Shown: positions 1-12,700, numbered from the stretch's first letter. The stretch: 64,000 nucleotides of DNA from Acanthaster planci (GCF_001949145.1 NW_019091360.1:3823773-3887772), one strand, 5' to 3'. Made by a program: numbers and translations. The notes: generated by a model not told the origin, from the letters alone.

Positions 1-1505
1 ACAGTGCTGACATTACACTGTTTTCAATGGGGCTTGAGTTAGTGGACTGTATTCCTATTATTCAAATTCTTCATCGCTGCCGTAACAGCCACAGCGCCCT
101 CTATAGTCATGTCGAGTGATCTCATCATTCCGAGCGAAGTACTCGTAGTCAACGGATACTTTTCGACTTGCAACGCCCTGTAATGACGATGACAGTGTTT
201 CCTCAATGATCTCTTGCCTCTTCAAGACCATGATGCGAGACCACCGAGCCTCTTTGGTTTGTGTGTATTGATCTTTACATAAATGTACAGGTTTCAGAAA
301 TCAGTCTGGGGATAGTCCCCCTGCTTTGTAAATGCACAAGTGACAGGAAATTCTTCAGGATACCAATGAAGCTTTTTGTGAGGGCCAGAAAGTCAAAGCC
401 TGGATTCACTCTCCATTCCTGATTGGCGTCTTTAATAACAAAAAATCCTTTTATCTTGTAATCGACTATATGATGCCACAAACTTTCCAGCGGACCTGTT
501 TATCAAGAAATTATGACTATTATGAAGAGCCTGTGAAACGTAAACATTTTAACCCTTTTCGGCTTTTCGGGTTGTAACTTCCTAATGTGGTTTCCATGAG
601 ATTCACTGAATCCCCATAATTTTAGAACTATGTCTAAAGTGTATGGCAGGGCATCACAACGTGTCGACTAATCTTCATCGACCTTATCGTAATGTTGCTG
701 TTCGGACGTCGTTCCTTAATGTTGCTTGTAAACTGCGCAGCAGAAAAGACCAATATTAAATATTTAATGAGTTTAACTTTGGAGGTATTAAGTAATCGAT
801 ATGGAGTTCGTGACTGCAGCAGCAATACTGTGTAGTTTACGCTGTTTGCAAATCGACTTAGAATTCCTCGCATATTTTACTTCAAAAAATATTTCGGTGG
901 TTAGATTTGATTTTCGAAGTTGAACATTTAACAACCGGTTGCCATGAAAATGTGGAGCTGTATTTTAGACTCTGGCTTGTTATGATAATCTTTGGAATAG
1001 TGCTTCGCTTCTTTTGAAGACCAATCTTGTAGGCCGTGTGAAAATAACGATTTTTTTGCCCGAATGGTAAAAGGTCCACGTATCGCATTCACAGATGACG
1101 CTGACGAACAAAGGACATTTTGAAAAAGCCATGTAATCCCTTCATAACAGAATTTCGCCTTGAAATAAAAAGGCCCCCTTAAGTCAGTGCCCAACAAAGA
1201 CAAGAAGCGCGTTCTTACCTGATTCAAGAGAAAATTAGCGTACGTTTACTTGTATCTTCGCCTTTCGATTATAAATTTGTCCGTTAAAATGATGGCACAA
1301 AGCATTTGAGATCGGACCAAGTGAAACGAACACTTTTTGTTGGTTCTGCTAGTTCGCACTTTTGATTACGTTCCCATTTGCTGGACATCTCTGCATATTT
1401 TGAAGATATGATCGGTTCAACTCATTACGACCCACTGAATTTCCCGCAAAGGTTTCGGCACTGATAAAGTCCTCTTCCAAATAGTGGACCCCCTGTGTTT
1501 GGTCA

Positions 1506-1722
1506 CTTACAAACAGTGGCGTAGCTACCGGAGGGCACGTGCCCCTCCCCCAAACGGAGGCCCGTGCCCCCCCCCCCGGTGCCCCCCATTTGAAATTTTG
1601 AAATGGACAAAAAATATATATACTGTACCTAGTTCGATTATTTTCAGTGCCCCCTGGCAAAAATTGTGCACCCCCAAGTGCCCCCTCAGCTGTAGCACCC
1701 TAGTTACGCCACTGCTTACAAA
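1506..1722. mobile_element. hAT-type non-autonomous MITE with 8-bp target duplication
   Basis: A 201-bp element at 1514-1714 starts CAGTGGCGTAGCTACC and ends with the near-perfect inverse, ...CTAGTTACGCCACTG, giving roughly 16-bp terminal inverted repeats. It is flanked on both sides by the identical 8-mer CTTACAAA (1506-1513 and 1715-1722). An 8-bp duplication is characteristic of hAT transposition. The inside is C-rich with long runs of C and has no coding capacity, so it must have been mobilised in trans. Intact ends and target site suggest a fairly recent insertion. Confidence 0.85.
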
Positions 1723-4414
1723 TAGTGGCTTCTCAGAGGTGTCTTAAGACGGCGAGCTGGGCTCATAACGAGACTAGATTAAACCTCTTGCACGTCATTG
1801 TGACTTACTTTCTTTTGAGGCTTAGTCGAGCGGTAAAACTTCAAAGCTTGTTGATATCCGTGTTTTCTGACCTGCCCTCCTGGTGTTTACGCAGTCACGG
1901 TGGTATTATCGCACCTACGGGATCCCATCAACGCTTTGAACTATATAACCACCAACAAATTATGAACATTTCGAGGGATATTTCATCAGGATCGGTAAAG
2001 TCCTTTCCATTCATTTCATTGTCAAGCTTTGTAGACGTCGCGTCTGCTTGCTTGTAGGTAGTACGGCGCCTTGATCAAACGAATAACACTTTTGGTGTGA
2101 GGTTTACCGAGTTCTGTGCGTCTTTTTGTAATTACATTTCCCTGATAACATTTATCAAGTAGGCAGGAATGTTTACTTCGGGAAGTTACATCAGGGAAGG
2201 GGGGAAGACACAGAGATCTCCCATCAAGAAAACTAAGGAAGAGTACTGTCCATTCAGACATTCCAACGGGTACTGTACATCTGAATAAACCACCTAATCA
2301 AGACTTGTTTGTGGCAAAGCCGTGTTTATGCACGATCTGAGTTTACCCCTCAGTCCTGCCTCGAGACATTCCACCGCACCAATATGTCACTGAAAAGTGA
2401 CATCTTAAAAGTCAAATGGTGAGATTCATTCTAGCCTGTATTTTCGTCAGCTCCTAGAGGTAAATTTGAAACAGTAAACTTTCAGGTGTCTCATTGGTTC
2501 CAAAATGGAACACTTCTGTTGCATGGCACTTGATGTGCAGTAGATGAATTGTAGTCGGACACACGAGTAGATGCAGTTGCCGACTCGAGATTTTCCTAAC
2601 CCATGCCACCGATGTTATTCCTACCTACAGTAACCCGTCGCTATTGAATTGTTCCACCCTGGGTTCCCAAACTTTGCAGGGGGAATGTTGTCCGTGCAGG
2701 ATTTAACTCTTGAATAAGAGAAATAATCTGATGTAGGTCAGTCAACTCACTCAACAAAAGTCTCCCTGAAGGATTACCGGGGAATCGTCTGTGCAAAGGT
2801 GCTATGAGAGGGCGTCTGCTGGGTAGAATCGTCGAGAGAGCAAGGCACTATGATGAGAGGGCGTCTGGCCAGAAAAACATGGAGAAGGTCCGATGGCTGA
2901 TCTGATTGGCTAATTGTCCCATTCTCGATCATCAACACAAAAGACTTTGACTAAAATGCAAACACCATTCTTTTCCTGGCCGATAAATACCAGCTAATGA
3001 CCTATTAGTTGTTGAAAATTCTATTGAACTTCATGTCAATCAAGTGTCCTTGTTCCCAGACTCCTAGCAGTCGACACTGGAAAGCAAATACACGGTCGTT
3101 GCACTCAAGGGTTCCTGCCCATAGGGATTTTGAGGAATAAGCGACGGTGTTCTGTGAGCTCTCCCAGTATAAGTTGTGCAGCTTTGTTCAAAATTGGATC
3201 TCCTGGCGACTCTTCTTTTTTGTTGTTGTCGTGTTTGCCAAAGGTTTTGGCCCAGCACAAAGGCACTCATTGACGAAGTCAGATGGTGTTGGTGAGCATT
3301 GTTTCGTTATGAGGTAGCCTCACTTGCACGTCTTCTCAGAAGATCTTCCGAGGAGTGAGAAAGACAGCACAAGAGACCACTGCTGTGAGATGAGATCTTG
3401 GAGGACAGTTTTGCTTCTAGGGCAAGGCAGTACAATGTCCGTGATCTGAGAAAAAATGACGTCATCAGCTCTTGGAAAACTGCTTTGGCGTAGTGATTGA
3501 AATGAAAGGGGTCACTTGCGCGGGTAACACTGAACAATCGCGCGCCTTGTTGTATTGGAACCATCAAACCTTGAATAAAATCGCGGGATCAAAGAATGTA
3601 AAAAGCAGAGGTTTGAAATCAGGTCATTGGAGATTGTTCCTGCTGTAGACTGCCAGTCTCACAGCGACTTCACAAAGACAACCTACCTGCAACGTTCTCA
3701 TTTTACTCAGTGACATTTTGCACCATGGAGGCCAAGAATCCCCAACCCCAGAAGAGTAGAACTTTGTTTTCACGGGTAAGTTGCCAGCTTGTACTATTAC
3801 CTCAATTCCCTCATTTGGTATGATCACCCTCGGGTAACAGTTATGAACTAGTTATTGAGATAATGTTTCAGGTAATTAAGCAGCGACATTGCAAAGGCAC
3901 CAAGGTTTCGCCGTAAAACAGTTGTGTCGTCATGTTATGCAGGTACAAAGTTGTTCCATATTTGATTAAATTATCATGTAATGTTTCCTTTGTTTCTCTC
4001 GCTGCTTTTCTGCAGAAGAATTTTTCTCACAAAATGTCACTGTTATCAGGAAACTGTGCGCCTCGGACGAAATGAAGAAATTCTGTGGAAATTCACAGTT
4101 TACTTATTTTTATCAAATGTACACTAGCCTTCCTTGCAGATATTTTTGCAAAAGTCGATGTGAGACACCAATGTTGGACATTGCCAAATCGCCTTTTTCA
4201 ACCATTTCACTCTAAACCCCTGATAGATGTTACTAGTGATGTCAGAATCATTTTTACCAAGCATGGCGTAGGATAAGTCCCCCAAAATGAGTGGACGCCC
4301 ACGTTGACTTCTAAGGAATGCTTCAGAGACAAAAGATTTATCCTATTGGTTCGCCGTGAAATTCAACTTCAGTTGTAGACTCAAGTTCAGTTGGGCAGTA
4401 GTTAGCTCTTCCAT

Positions 4415-4655
4415 GGCCCTTTTCCAATACTCGACTTGGGCTCCGTCTCAGGCTTCGTTCCCAAAACCAATCCCCGATTGTGGGCCTGAAGCGTTTAAAT
4501 TAAATTGGATTACTGTAATTTCTGGCTCTCTTGCATCTTACTTGATGTTTTGTGGCACTATTAAACTAATTACTGCGTTTACAGCTTCAAAGTCAGCTAG
4601 TTAAAAACAGTTGCAGCCTGAGACGGAGCCGAAGTTGAGTATTGGAAAACGGCCC
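4415..4655. mobile_element. Palindromic MITE-like element with about 40-bp inverted repeats
   Basis: The left arm (4415-4455) and right arm (4615-4655) are reverse complements over about 40 bp with a few mismatches. The shared core is TTTTCCAATACTC followed by GGCTCCGTCTCAGGC. The spacer is about 160 bp, AT-rich and non-coding. The symmetry may extend weakly outward (AGTTAGCT versus AACTAGCT), but I cannot define a target-site duplication, so the superfamily is unassigned. Confidence 0.65.
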
Positions 4656-7600
4656 AAGCTAGTTCACGAGAGAGACTCCTCTGGGTTTCCATTCTTGGAC
4701 CATTGTATCAATTGAGTGATGGATGTGTGTTTAGGAACCAAATCCTGTGAGGATGATGTGGAACTGGTTGGAGCTGAGAATTAGCCTGAACACAGGATCA
4801 AGAATCGCTAAAACAGAATAACTGAAGCACTATGCTGACAACTTTTCAAGTCATTTTCCCTTGATTTTTGTTCTGAACAATAACCAGCACGGTGTATTAT
4901 AGTCATTTTCTGGAGCCGTTCCAACATTGTCGTGCTTTATACAGAGTTGTCTTGATCATTTCTTTCGGAATATAAACTGTTCCAGTGTAAATCAATTCTA
5001 CGTGACGGAAGCGGGTGTCATCCATTTGTAATTCATTGGGGGAATACACCGCCTTCTGTCGGCACAGAAGTAGCATATAGTGATGCGTGACGGTAGAAAT
5101 CCACAGAATAAATAAGCAGATCCATCTTGATAGTGTTACCCCGAATGAGAGTAGGCATGGAAAGTATTGTTTACCCACGAAACAAGAATATGCGTCGGCT
5201 TGTGAGGACAGCACGAATGCACAACGAAGCCCAAGAACTAACAGAAATCATGGCTGTTATTTACCCGTCAGCAAGCATACATCATGGGAGGCAAAAGAAG
5301 AGTCAACGGAGAGGATGTAAAGAAAAGGTGCTTGCCCAGGGGCAAGAAGATGCAAAGGTCTGGTGTCTTGACGGCTGTATTGCATTGGCATTGTTACAGT
5401 TCCCCCCCCCATGTCTTTTTTTTCTGTTGTGAGTGACTTGTACATTATGATATAATGTCTCTTTTGAGAAGGTGTCTCCTTATGGCGTCAGGGAAGGGAT
5501 GGATGGGATTCTTTGCATCATTCCCCCCCCCACATTAAAAAAGAGAGCATATGCAGATATGCAAGCTCCTACCGTCCATTGCAAAGAATAGAGACCCAAA
5601 CCTGGAACACTTTTGCGTTTTCGTGGGGCAGCCAGTGCCGCTCCCACATCGACTTCGGGATGTTACAGACGATTGAACACACACCGTCTCAAGTAATTGC
5701 ATGATACCGGTATGAAATGAATTGATATGATATGTTTCTTCTTGTCGCTGATTCTAAGATTTGTGCTTCGAATTTCAAATTTCAAGCTTGGTTTTGCTTA
5801 TTTTGTATCCTAAATAGTTGAGAAGGGACTTCAAAGCCGAAAGACAGACCGAACAGAGAAACTGTCCTGTATTACTGCACACATTGTTATAACTACAGTG
5901 TACATTGTAATACTCGCGTAAGCGGGACGACTGGGTAACAGCCCGCCCCTGTAGTGGAGCAGAGGCCCGTACCTGTCTTGTGCTCGTCTCCAAGATTATG
6001 GAGAAATGGGGAGCTTTGCCAAGTCGTGTTTTTTCCCTGAAAATGATTGCCCCAGTCACCATTCCTTGCAAAAACGCCCCTGGGACCGATTAATCATACA
6101 CTCTTCATTTGACATCAACACTTCGACAGCAGACATTATAAAGATGTTAGCGGAAACCGGTGAATGATTTGAAAACAGATAACCCAGTCTTCTAGGAAAC
6201 GTTTTGCTTTATCCGATGTTCTGAAATTCTTGTTGATGTCGGGTTTAGCTGACCACTCTCATCGGCTCACTCAGGCGTGCGCACTCCCCCTTGCTTTGCC
6301 TCCCCAAGGCCTTCGTGGTTACTGACTTCAGTGAAATTTTTCCCGTTTCAGCGAAATGTTGTTTTTCGCTTCAGTCTCACAAACGCTCCATAATGTGATG
6401 TTTATCGGAGCACAGCGCTGAGTCTTTTACTCCATCATTCTTTGTCTAGTCTTTACCCAAATAAACAAATTTCCCCCGCAGGAGAAATATTTAGTTCCGC
6501 TCATTTTGGCTTTCTATTTGTGCTGGCGCTCTGAAAGTGATTTACTGTTCTTGCAAATCTGGACACAATTAGCGAGCAATAAATTATCTTAGTATAGCGG
6601 AAAGCGTTCTGAATTTGTGAAGGGTTGAGTCTAAAAAAGGACCTGGTCTACACGGGCTGACCTGTCATCGTGACAAATCGATTCCATCCCAACCGTTTTG
6701 CTCGGATGGATTTTGAAAAAAAAAGGGAATAAAATATGGCAGTCTTTGTTCGTGTGCGAGGTCAAGTCCGTCGTGTGTGGAATTTTGGGTTGATCATGTT
6801 CATAACGGTCACAACTGAACGATCTGTTCACTGCAGTCTGTACTGGTAAGAGCTTTTCTTAAATGATTCCGAGTTTTATTGCATGTCGATAGACTTGTTT
6901 AAGCATTTTACAATATCATTAAAGCTTCAAAACGTGCACCATATCAAGTACTGTACGTGCTGTGAGTTCGGTTTCCTTACCGAGTAGTGTTGATGTATGC
7001 AATACTCATGTAGCCCTCTGTTTTCTCCATCCGAATTTCTGTCTTTAACCCCGACGTCATTATGTGTATTTTAAACGGGGACGGGCTCGTACATACCCTC
7101 CCCCGTGCCCTCAATTAATCCTCTATCTCCACGTCTCCGTGGTGTGAAACTCAGAATAGGGAAGTGATTCGACCCGCGTTAGCCACGGAATGTGCCGGTT
7201 AGCTTTGAAGTTTCTTGTCTGGATTTGTCAGAGCGGCGCTTCCCTCCTGTATTGTTTGGTTTAAACTATTAAGGATCGCAGAATTCGTGCCTTTTTGGCC
7301 GACTATCGGGGCCGGCTTTTTGTCGTTTTTCTTTAATACTTTGACCTCCGTTTTGGAGCACATATAAGGGGGGCAATTTGCTCTTACTTAGGTCGTTTTG
7401 TGACTCGAAAGTACGGAGATTATCTAGACCACAGACCTTGCCATTGTTGTGGTGCCGAGCTATAAAGTGTAATATTTTCCCGCCGCCAGATTGTGTTTCT
7501 GTTTGATTTGAGTCATGATAAAGCTAGTGCCGTTCAGTCTACGTTAAAGGAAGTAATGAAAATTTTGCACAACGTTGGAATTTATACTATGTTGAAGCCA

Positions 7601-7937
7601 CTTTTAAATAGTGAATCCTGAATTCTAGTGTCTTACATACTTTTCACAAATCACCGGGAAATACTCAAACCTTCTGAATTTTGACTTAATTTTGTCATAT
7701 CAGTGTTTGAAATATGCTGTTACAGTTAGGTTTATATACCTTAATCTCCTCAAAATTTGCATTATAGTAACGCTTGTTTGTGAGCATTGCCAGGAATTTC
7801 GGTGGGGGGCTGTCAAAAGGCATTAAACCAGCTGTTGACAGTTGACTAGGGAGGGGCTGGTCGTTATGCTTTGGGCGCTGTATACAAATTGTAGGCTATG
7901 CGATAAACATGCCCCTTAGGATGCCAGTGCCTGTGTC

Positions 7938-7954
7938 GTGGGTTCGAGTCCCAC
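7938..7954 (+). repeat. tRNA-like T-arm / RNA polymerase III B-box, probable SINE or tRNA remnant
   Basis: GTGGG TTCGAGT CCCAC forms a perfect 5-bp T-stem with a 7-nt loop and contains the B-box consensus GGTTCGANTCC. The 75 bases upstream do not fold convincingly into the rest of a tRNA, and I see no clear A-box or 3' acceptor stem. It is better read as a decayed tRNA or a tRNA-derived SINE head than as a functional tRNA gene. Confidence 0.45.
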
Positions 7955-8655
7955 TTGATGAAAATCTGTGAGGTCTGAGCAGTGATCGGCACAAACTTAT
8001 CAATGGGTTGTTATTATTATCAAATTAGAGGAGGATTATTCCAGGACCTACGTGGCATTTGTGGCGTCGGAAAATGGGCGTTGTATGCTTATCCGAAAAA
8101 TGAAGAGGGTTTGCCAGAAAAAGGAAAACATTGCATGAAGATCTGTCCATGGCATCGTAATACTTTTTATTTGTTGATGATATCCTTGAAGCCTTTTATC
8201 ATTTTTGGAAAAAACTGTTAAAGACTTCGACTGTTACTCTTACAAGTGAGAATAGTTCTGTAACATCCCTGGCGTCAGAAAGTGTGTGGTGAGAAAAGTC
8301 ATTGAGAGTTTTGTCGTGGTTTTTGGAACGAGTTAAAAAAAAATCTGCCGCCTCTATTGTTCGTGTCAACGCCTCCCGTCTGCAAGGCGATACGACCACA
8401 CCGAATCTTGTATTATCAGTCGTGGTTGAGCCCAGTGGCCCCTTTTAGAAACTAGATAGCCTTTGTACACACTTGCTAATTGTACTGTTGCAGTAGTGCT
8501 TGGCGTGGGGATATTTACATATACCTGCCGTTCTCTCGGCAGTAATGTTAAACCTATTGTGTGTACCGGTTGACCAAGGATGCATACCACAACACAGGGC
8601 GAACATGGTGGTGGAGTTGTGGCGTAGCGTGCTGTGTGGGAAACTGGAGGAATAA

Positions 8656-8763
8656 CCAATGCTAGTAATCCTCTTGACCGAAACCCCCTCGGCCTATAAA
8701 TCCCCAAATTAGTTTCTCCCCCCGGGCAGCTCCTGCCTTTTCCCATTATTGCCTGCCGTCCGT
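8656..8763 (+). promoter_or_regulatory. Candidate internal promoter (CCAAT + TATA) just upstream of exon 1
   Basis: CCAAT at 8656-8660 is followed 35 bases later by TATAAAT at 8695-8701, a spacing typical of RNA polymerase II promoters. A start about 30 bases downstream would give a mini-exon ending at 8763 before a GTAAGT donor at 8764, about 100 bp before the exon 1 acceptor at 8860. In vertebrate MYLK the telokin promoter occupies the equivalent place, in the intron before the calmodulin-binding/telokin exons. A transcript from here could start translation at the ATG at 8894. This rests on motifs and position only. Confidence 0.35.
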
Positions 8764-8860
8764 GTAAGTCTTCCTCAAGAAAATGGTTCGTAACAGTTAT
8801 GTATTCAGTGTCCCGTTCACGCCTCAGATTTAGCTGTATTCTTGAATTCTCTCCCTACAG

Positions 8861-9794
8861 AAAACGGCAACTGCAGTGAGAGCTATCGGGCGTATGACAG
8901 CATTGAGGCTTTTCAGTAACCACAAAAAGACGACTGGACAAGATCCCTTGGCAAGTAACGATTCAGCTTCTCTGGCAGAGTTGCTGAAGGCAAAGCGAGA
9001 GGAAGACGCCTTAAGACTAGCGCAGGAAGCATACCAGCAGATCGAACCAACGCCTGGTGACGGTTCAAATATCGATTTGAACGATCGGAATGAGGCTGTA
9101 GAGCGCCAGTCGTCCAGCGATATAATAGTGCAAGCACAACCCTTGGAAAGTTATCAAATAGACGAGTTGCCTCCCCGCAGAGCTATTGATACCGATACAG
9201 GTGGGGTAGGAGATAACGCGGATGAGTCGACACCGACCGTCACCCGCCAGATCACTGCACGGGACACGCTGACTGCTGACACTGAAGCACCCTTCTCAAA
9301 CTACGCCAGCGATCTGACCAGTTCAGACCGCACTTCGGACTTGGCTGAGAACGATCGAGCTTCTGATCACGGTCTAGCTGATTTCAACAGTCACACTTCG
9401 GACTCGGAGGACATGAATATCGACGTGGATAATCCGGCCAGAGAAGTGACCGATGCTGCCACCACAATCCAGGCCGTGTATCGGGGCCACAGGACCCGTA
9501 AGAGAACTTATCAACACCCGGCAATTCACCAAGACCTCCGCGATTGTGAGGTCTTTGAAGGCAGTGCCGCGCGCTTTGACTGCCGGATCTCGGGCTTCCC
9601 TGAACCGCAGGTGTACTGGTACAAAGACGGGAGGGAGATCAAGGAAAGCCGCCACTTCAGGATAGAATTCGAAGGAGAGGATCTTTGCTCGTTGATTATT
9701 CGGGAGGCGGGGCCTGATGATGAGGGGGTGTATAAGTGTGAGGCGAGGAATCCTGCGGGAGTTGCCTGCAGCGAGGCTGAACTCCTTGTAGAAG
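8861..9794 (+). CDS. MLCK exon 1: calmodulin-binding-type segment, IQ motif and telokin-like Ig
   Basis: The acceptor is CTCCCTACAG and the donor GTAAGG (phase 0 to 1). The exon opens KTATAVRAIGRM, the C-terminal half of the MLCK calmodulin-binding region, at the same residue and phase where the last MLCK exon (44102) opens. About 200 disordered Ser/Asp-rich residues follow, then the IQ motif ATTIQAVYRGHRTR near 9457-9500. The Ig domain (about 9523-9794) carries the telokin hallmarks EGSAARFDC, ESRHF and CSLII, and both core cysteines (ARFDC, VYKC). The domain order IQ then Ig recalls amphioxus calcium vector protein target (from memory, unverified). The upstream exon is not in view; the first internal ATG is 8894. 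Confidence 0.85.
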
Positions 9795-12700
9795 GTAAGG
9801 CAGTTTCTGTCATCTCTGATTGATATGGATTATGGTTACTTAGTTGTTTACTTAATTGATAAAACTGCTCGCCTTTACCCCAACAAGATGTGTCCACCCA
9901 GAAAAAGACTAAAATAAAGCAAGTATATGCTCCTCTGTATTCTGAATAAGGAAATTCACATTGAATACCCTCAAAACTGGGGGGTCCGACGTCCGCCATC
10001 GAACCCCATAGTTCTGGGGTGAATGAAGTCCATTATCTTAACCCCCTCTCTGGTGACAAATTTGACAGCCACGCGTTTGGTGTTCTTCCAGAGGCTGCAC
10101 TGACTTCTTGTGACTAAAGAAAACCGCAGAAACCCTTTGAGTGAGCTACAATCAGTAAAATAAACTTCTGGCTTCCTAATCACCCCCCTGACAGCTTCCA
10201 GACACTAATCCTGCAGGCTGAAGACTTTTAGAGAGTACTGAACAAAATTAGAACAAATTTTGTCCTTGAAAGCAACACTTAAAGACAGGACCGTTTTACT
10301 CCTTTGTGTTTCCCCTGTTCTCGTTTTGGGGTTTTCGCAGCATCTATATACCTGAACATTAAAAATATACGCCCATCTGACTTTCAATCAAAATGGCGAA
10401 AGATTTGTATGTATTATTACGCCTGTTGAATGATTTACAGTTCTGACATTTGCGTTCTGTTACACCTTCCCTACCGCAAACATTTACATACAGGTTGTAA
10501 AACAGTGTACCGCTGGCTTTGTGAATTCTGTGTTTACTGCACTTGGCTGAAAACAATTGATCATAAAATGCCTGCGCTATCTAACTCCGAGTAAACAACT
10601 TGATGCCCGTGGTGTGGCTTATGGTAGCCACGGTTCCCAGAGTCTTGCAACAGCTAGGTATTGTTCGTCCAGTGATGGCATACACACACACGGTGCCAGA
10701 AATCAATACGCGAGGTTGCACAACAATGGTGCCAAGACACTCCAGCGTCCCCCCTTGTAGCATCGCTCAAGTTGACTTAATTGGGAAGGAAATTGGAGGT
10801 GGCATGTTGATCTAGTCAGGTGTCCCCATGAAACACGTGTACGTCTCGTGTTGACAATGGAAAACCCTATTTTGCTAACGACACTTTCAGCTTCTCGTCG
10901 TTTACTCGAAAGAGCTCGCGCCAGATCGGCCGGTTCTTGCAGCAAATAAGATAAAGAACACGCCGACATTCCTGCGGCATTTTGCAGGTTTTGTCGTGTA
11001 TGCCAAGCACCTTAACAGCCACAATTCCTGACGGTGGAAAACAAGGGAAAATGCCTACTTAGTCTGCTTTGAAGCTTTCCCGGCATTTTTTTCTTCCTGA
11101 AATCAATTCTCCGCATGGGTTTCTTGGCTGTAGGTGGTTGATGAATGCTGAAGTGACGTTTGTCTGGCTATGTTCTATCCTTTCAAATCTTACATGAAAA
11201 GATGCTAGCTGGGCAATCGTTCTTTTTTGACAGAAGTGGTAACCTCAAGGACCTCTTATCACCCTCAAAGAGTCCAAACCTGTGCCTTCTTGTCGACGTT
11301 CCAGACAAAAAGTCGGCACTGTAGTTGGCCATTACGATGGTGGTGACACAGCGTCTGAACCTCGCAGAAAATATCAGCCTTAATTCATGTTCTATTTTTT
11401 TTCTTTAAGAATATCAGAATTGCAATTCCAGAAAACCCGAACGACCGTTCTGCATAGTTGCTTTTCGTTGGATGAGTTGGTTTGACTTCTATAATAACGT
11501 GTCACTTTGTAATTCCCAGGAAACTTTAAGGCTCACTCATAGGATAGGCCTACAGTGTCTCGTATAACGAATCGTCTTCGCACTGTGTTACTCGGGACTT
11601 CTCTTCTACCAAGGAAAGTCTTTCCTTTCCAAACCGTTTTATTGCAAGGTGAATATCTGACTATTGACATGAATCAACTCCGAATCAGGCGTACCATACG
11701 ACAACTTTCGTTTCGTAAACTCCCTATAATGCGCCTGTGCAAGGTCACACCCCGCGTATTGAAGTGCGCCCTCTGCTGGCTAGAGCTTCTAAGCTTTGTG
11801 GCCGCAGAATGGCCTTGCGGAGGTCAAAGAGTACGTTCCGGTTGGGATTGACCCACTTGTCACCAGTGATCGATTGAAGGTTTAACGTACAGGTGTGCGA
11901 TCACATCGCAACTTTATCTCGCATAATCTCGTATTATCTTGAATGGAATGCGGTCTTTGATAATTACCCTGCCAGTAAATATCGGTGAATAATCAATCGA
12001 CTTTAGACCAGTTAAAAATTTAACTGTTGCAGGAAGAATACTATTCAGATATAATCTTATTTGTTGTTGTCCTAGCTTGTTACATTGAGCCGCTGGCAAA
12101 TACAGTACTGACCAAAAAAATAAAAGTATGAAATCTGATCGTTCACTTCAGTAGCTCACAAACTAATCGGACAAGTCCTTGGGGAAACGATGCAGTTTTG
12201 CTTCCGTAGTAACACCGAGAAGTAGTTGAGTTACCGATTCATTAAGCCACACGACAAAAGTGTGATTGAATTTACTCAAACAAATGCAACTGAACCCTAG
12301 TTTGGAGTGAATAACTATTAGCCTTTGCCTGGTTAGAAAATAAACAACGATAGAGTTCAACACCGAAGTGTTTCCGGAATTAGTGCAGGTTTCAATTTCA
12401 CAAATTTGAGCACTTTGCGTAAACAGTACATACGAACTTTCGACAGTTTACACCTGAGCCTTCAAAACTTTGAAGTTTTGTGTCACATTACATTATATTT
12501 TATTCGTACACAGATGCCAATTTTGTAGTTTGGTGGAAAAATTTACCCATTGCTTAAAGTGTGACTGCATGAAATTTTCCTCAGACACACTTTTTCAACA
12601 ACTTTGTGGTACTCATCTTCAATGTATGAAAACTCTTAACATTTCTATATGGCGAAATTAAGTAAAGAATGTTCTTTCAGTGCACTGGTTCTTCTGTTCA

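Larger units (their letters stand above)
1..8860. other. Non-coding stretch before the first recognised exon (intron or 5' flank)
   Basis: I find no exon in these 8.9 kb that encodes Ig, FnIII or kinase sequence on either strand. The open frames present (for example around 5127-5432 and, on the minus strand, 8366-8746) have low-complexity or non-protein-like composition and no family resemblance. The stretch holds two MITE-like elements, a tRNA-like T-arm and a CCAAT/TATA pair close to its right end, listed separately. Because exon 1 opens with a phase-0 splice acceptor at a position that in MLCK follows the kinase C-lobe, this may be an intron whose upstream exon lies left of the window. Confidence 0.6.

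Noticed and set aside
5127-5432. 101-codon plus-strand open frame
   Set aside because: It runs into a poly-C/poly-T tract, has no recognisable domain and overlaps equally long frames in other phases.
7900-7975. Functional tRNA gene
   Set aside because: Only the T-arm is present; acceptor, D and anticodon arms cannot be built.
8366-8746. 126-codon minus-strand open frame before exon 1
   Set aside because: Composition is not protein-like, it resembles no family, and it overlaps the plus-strand CCAAT/TATA region.
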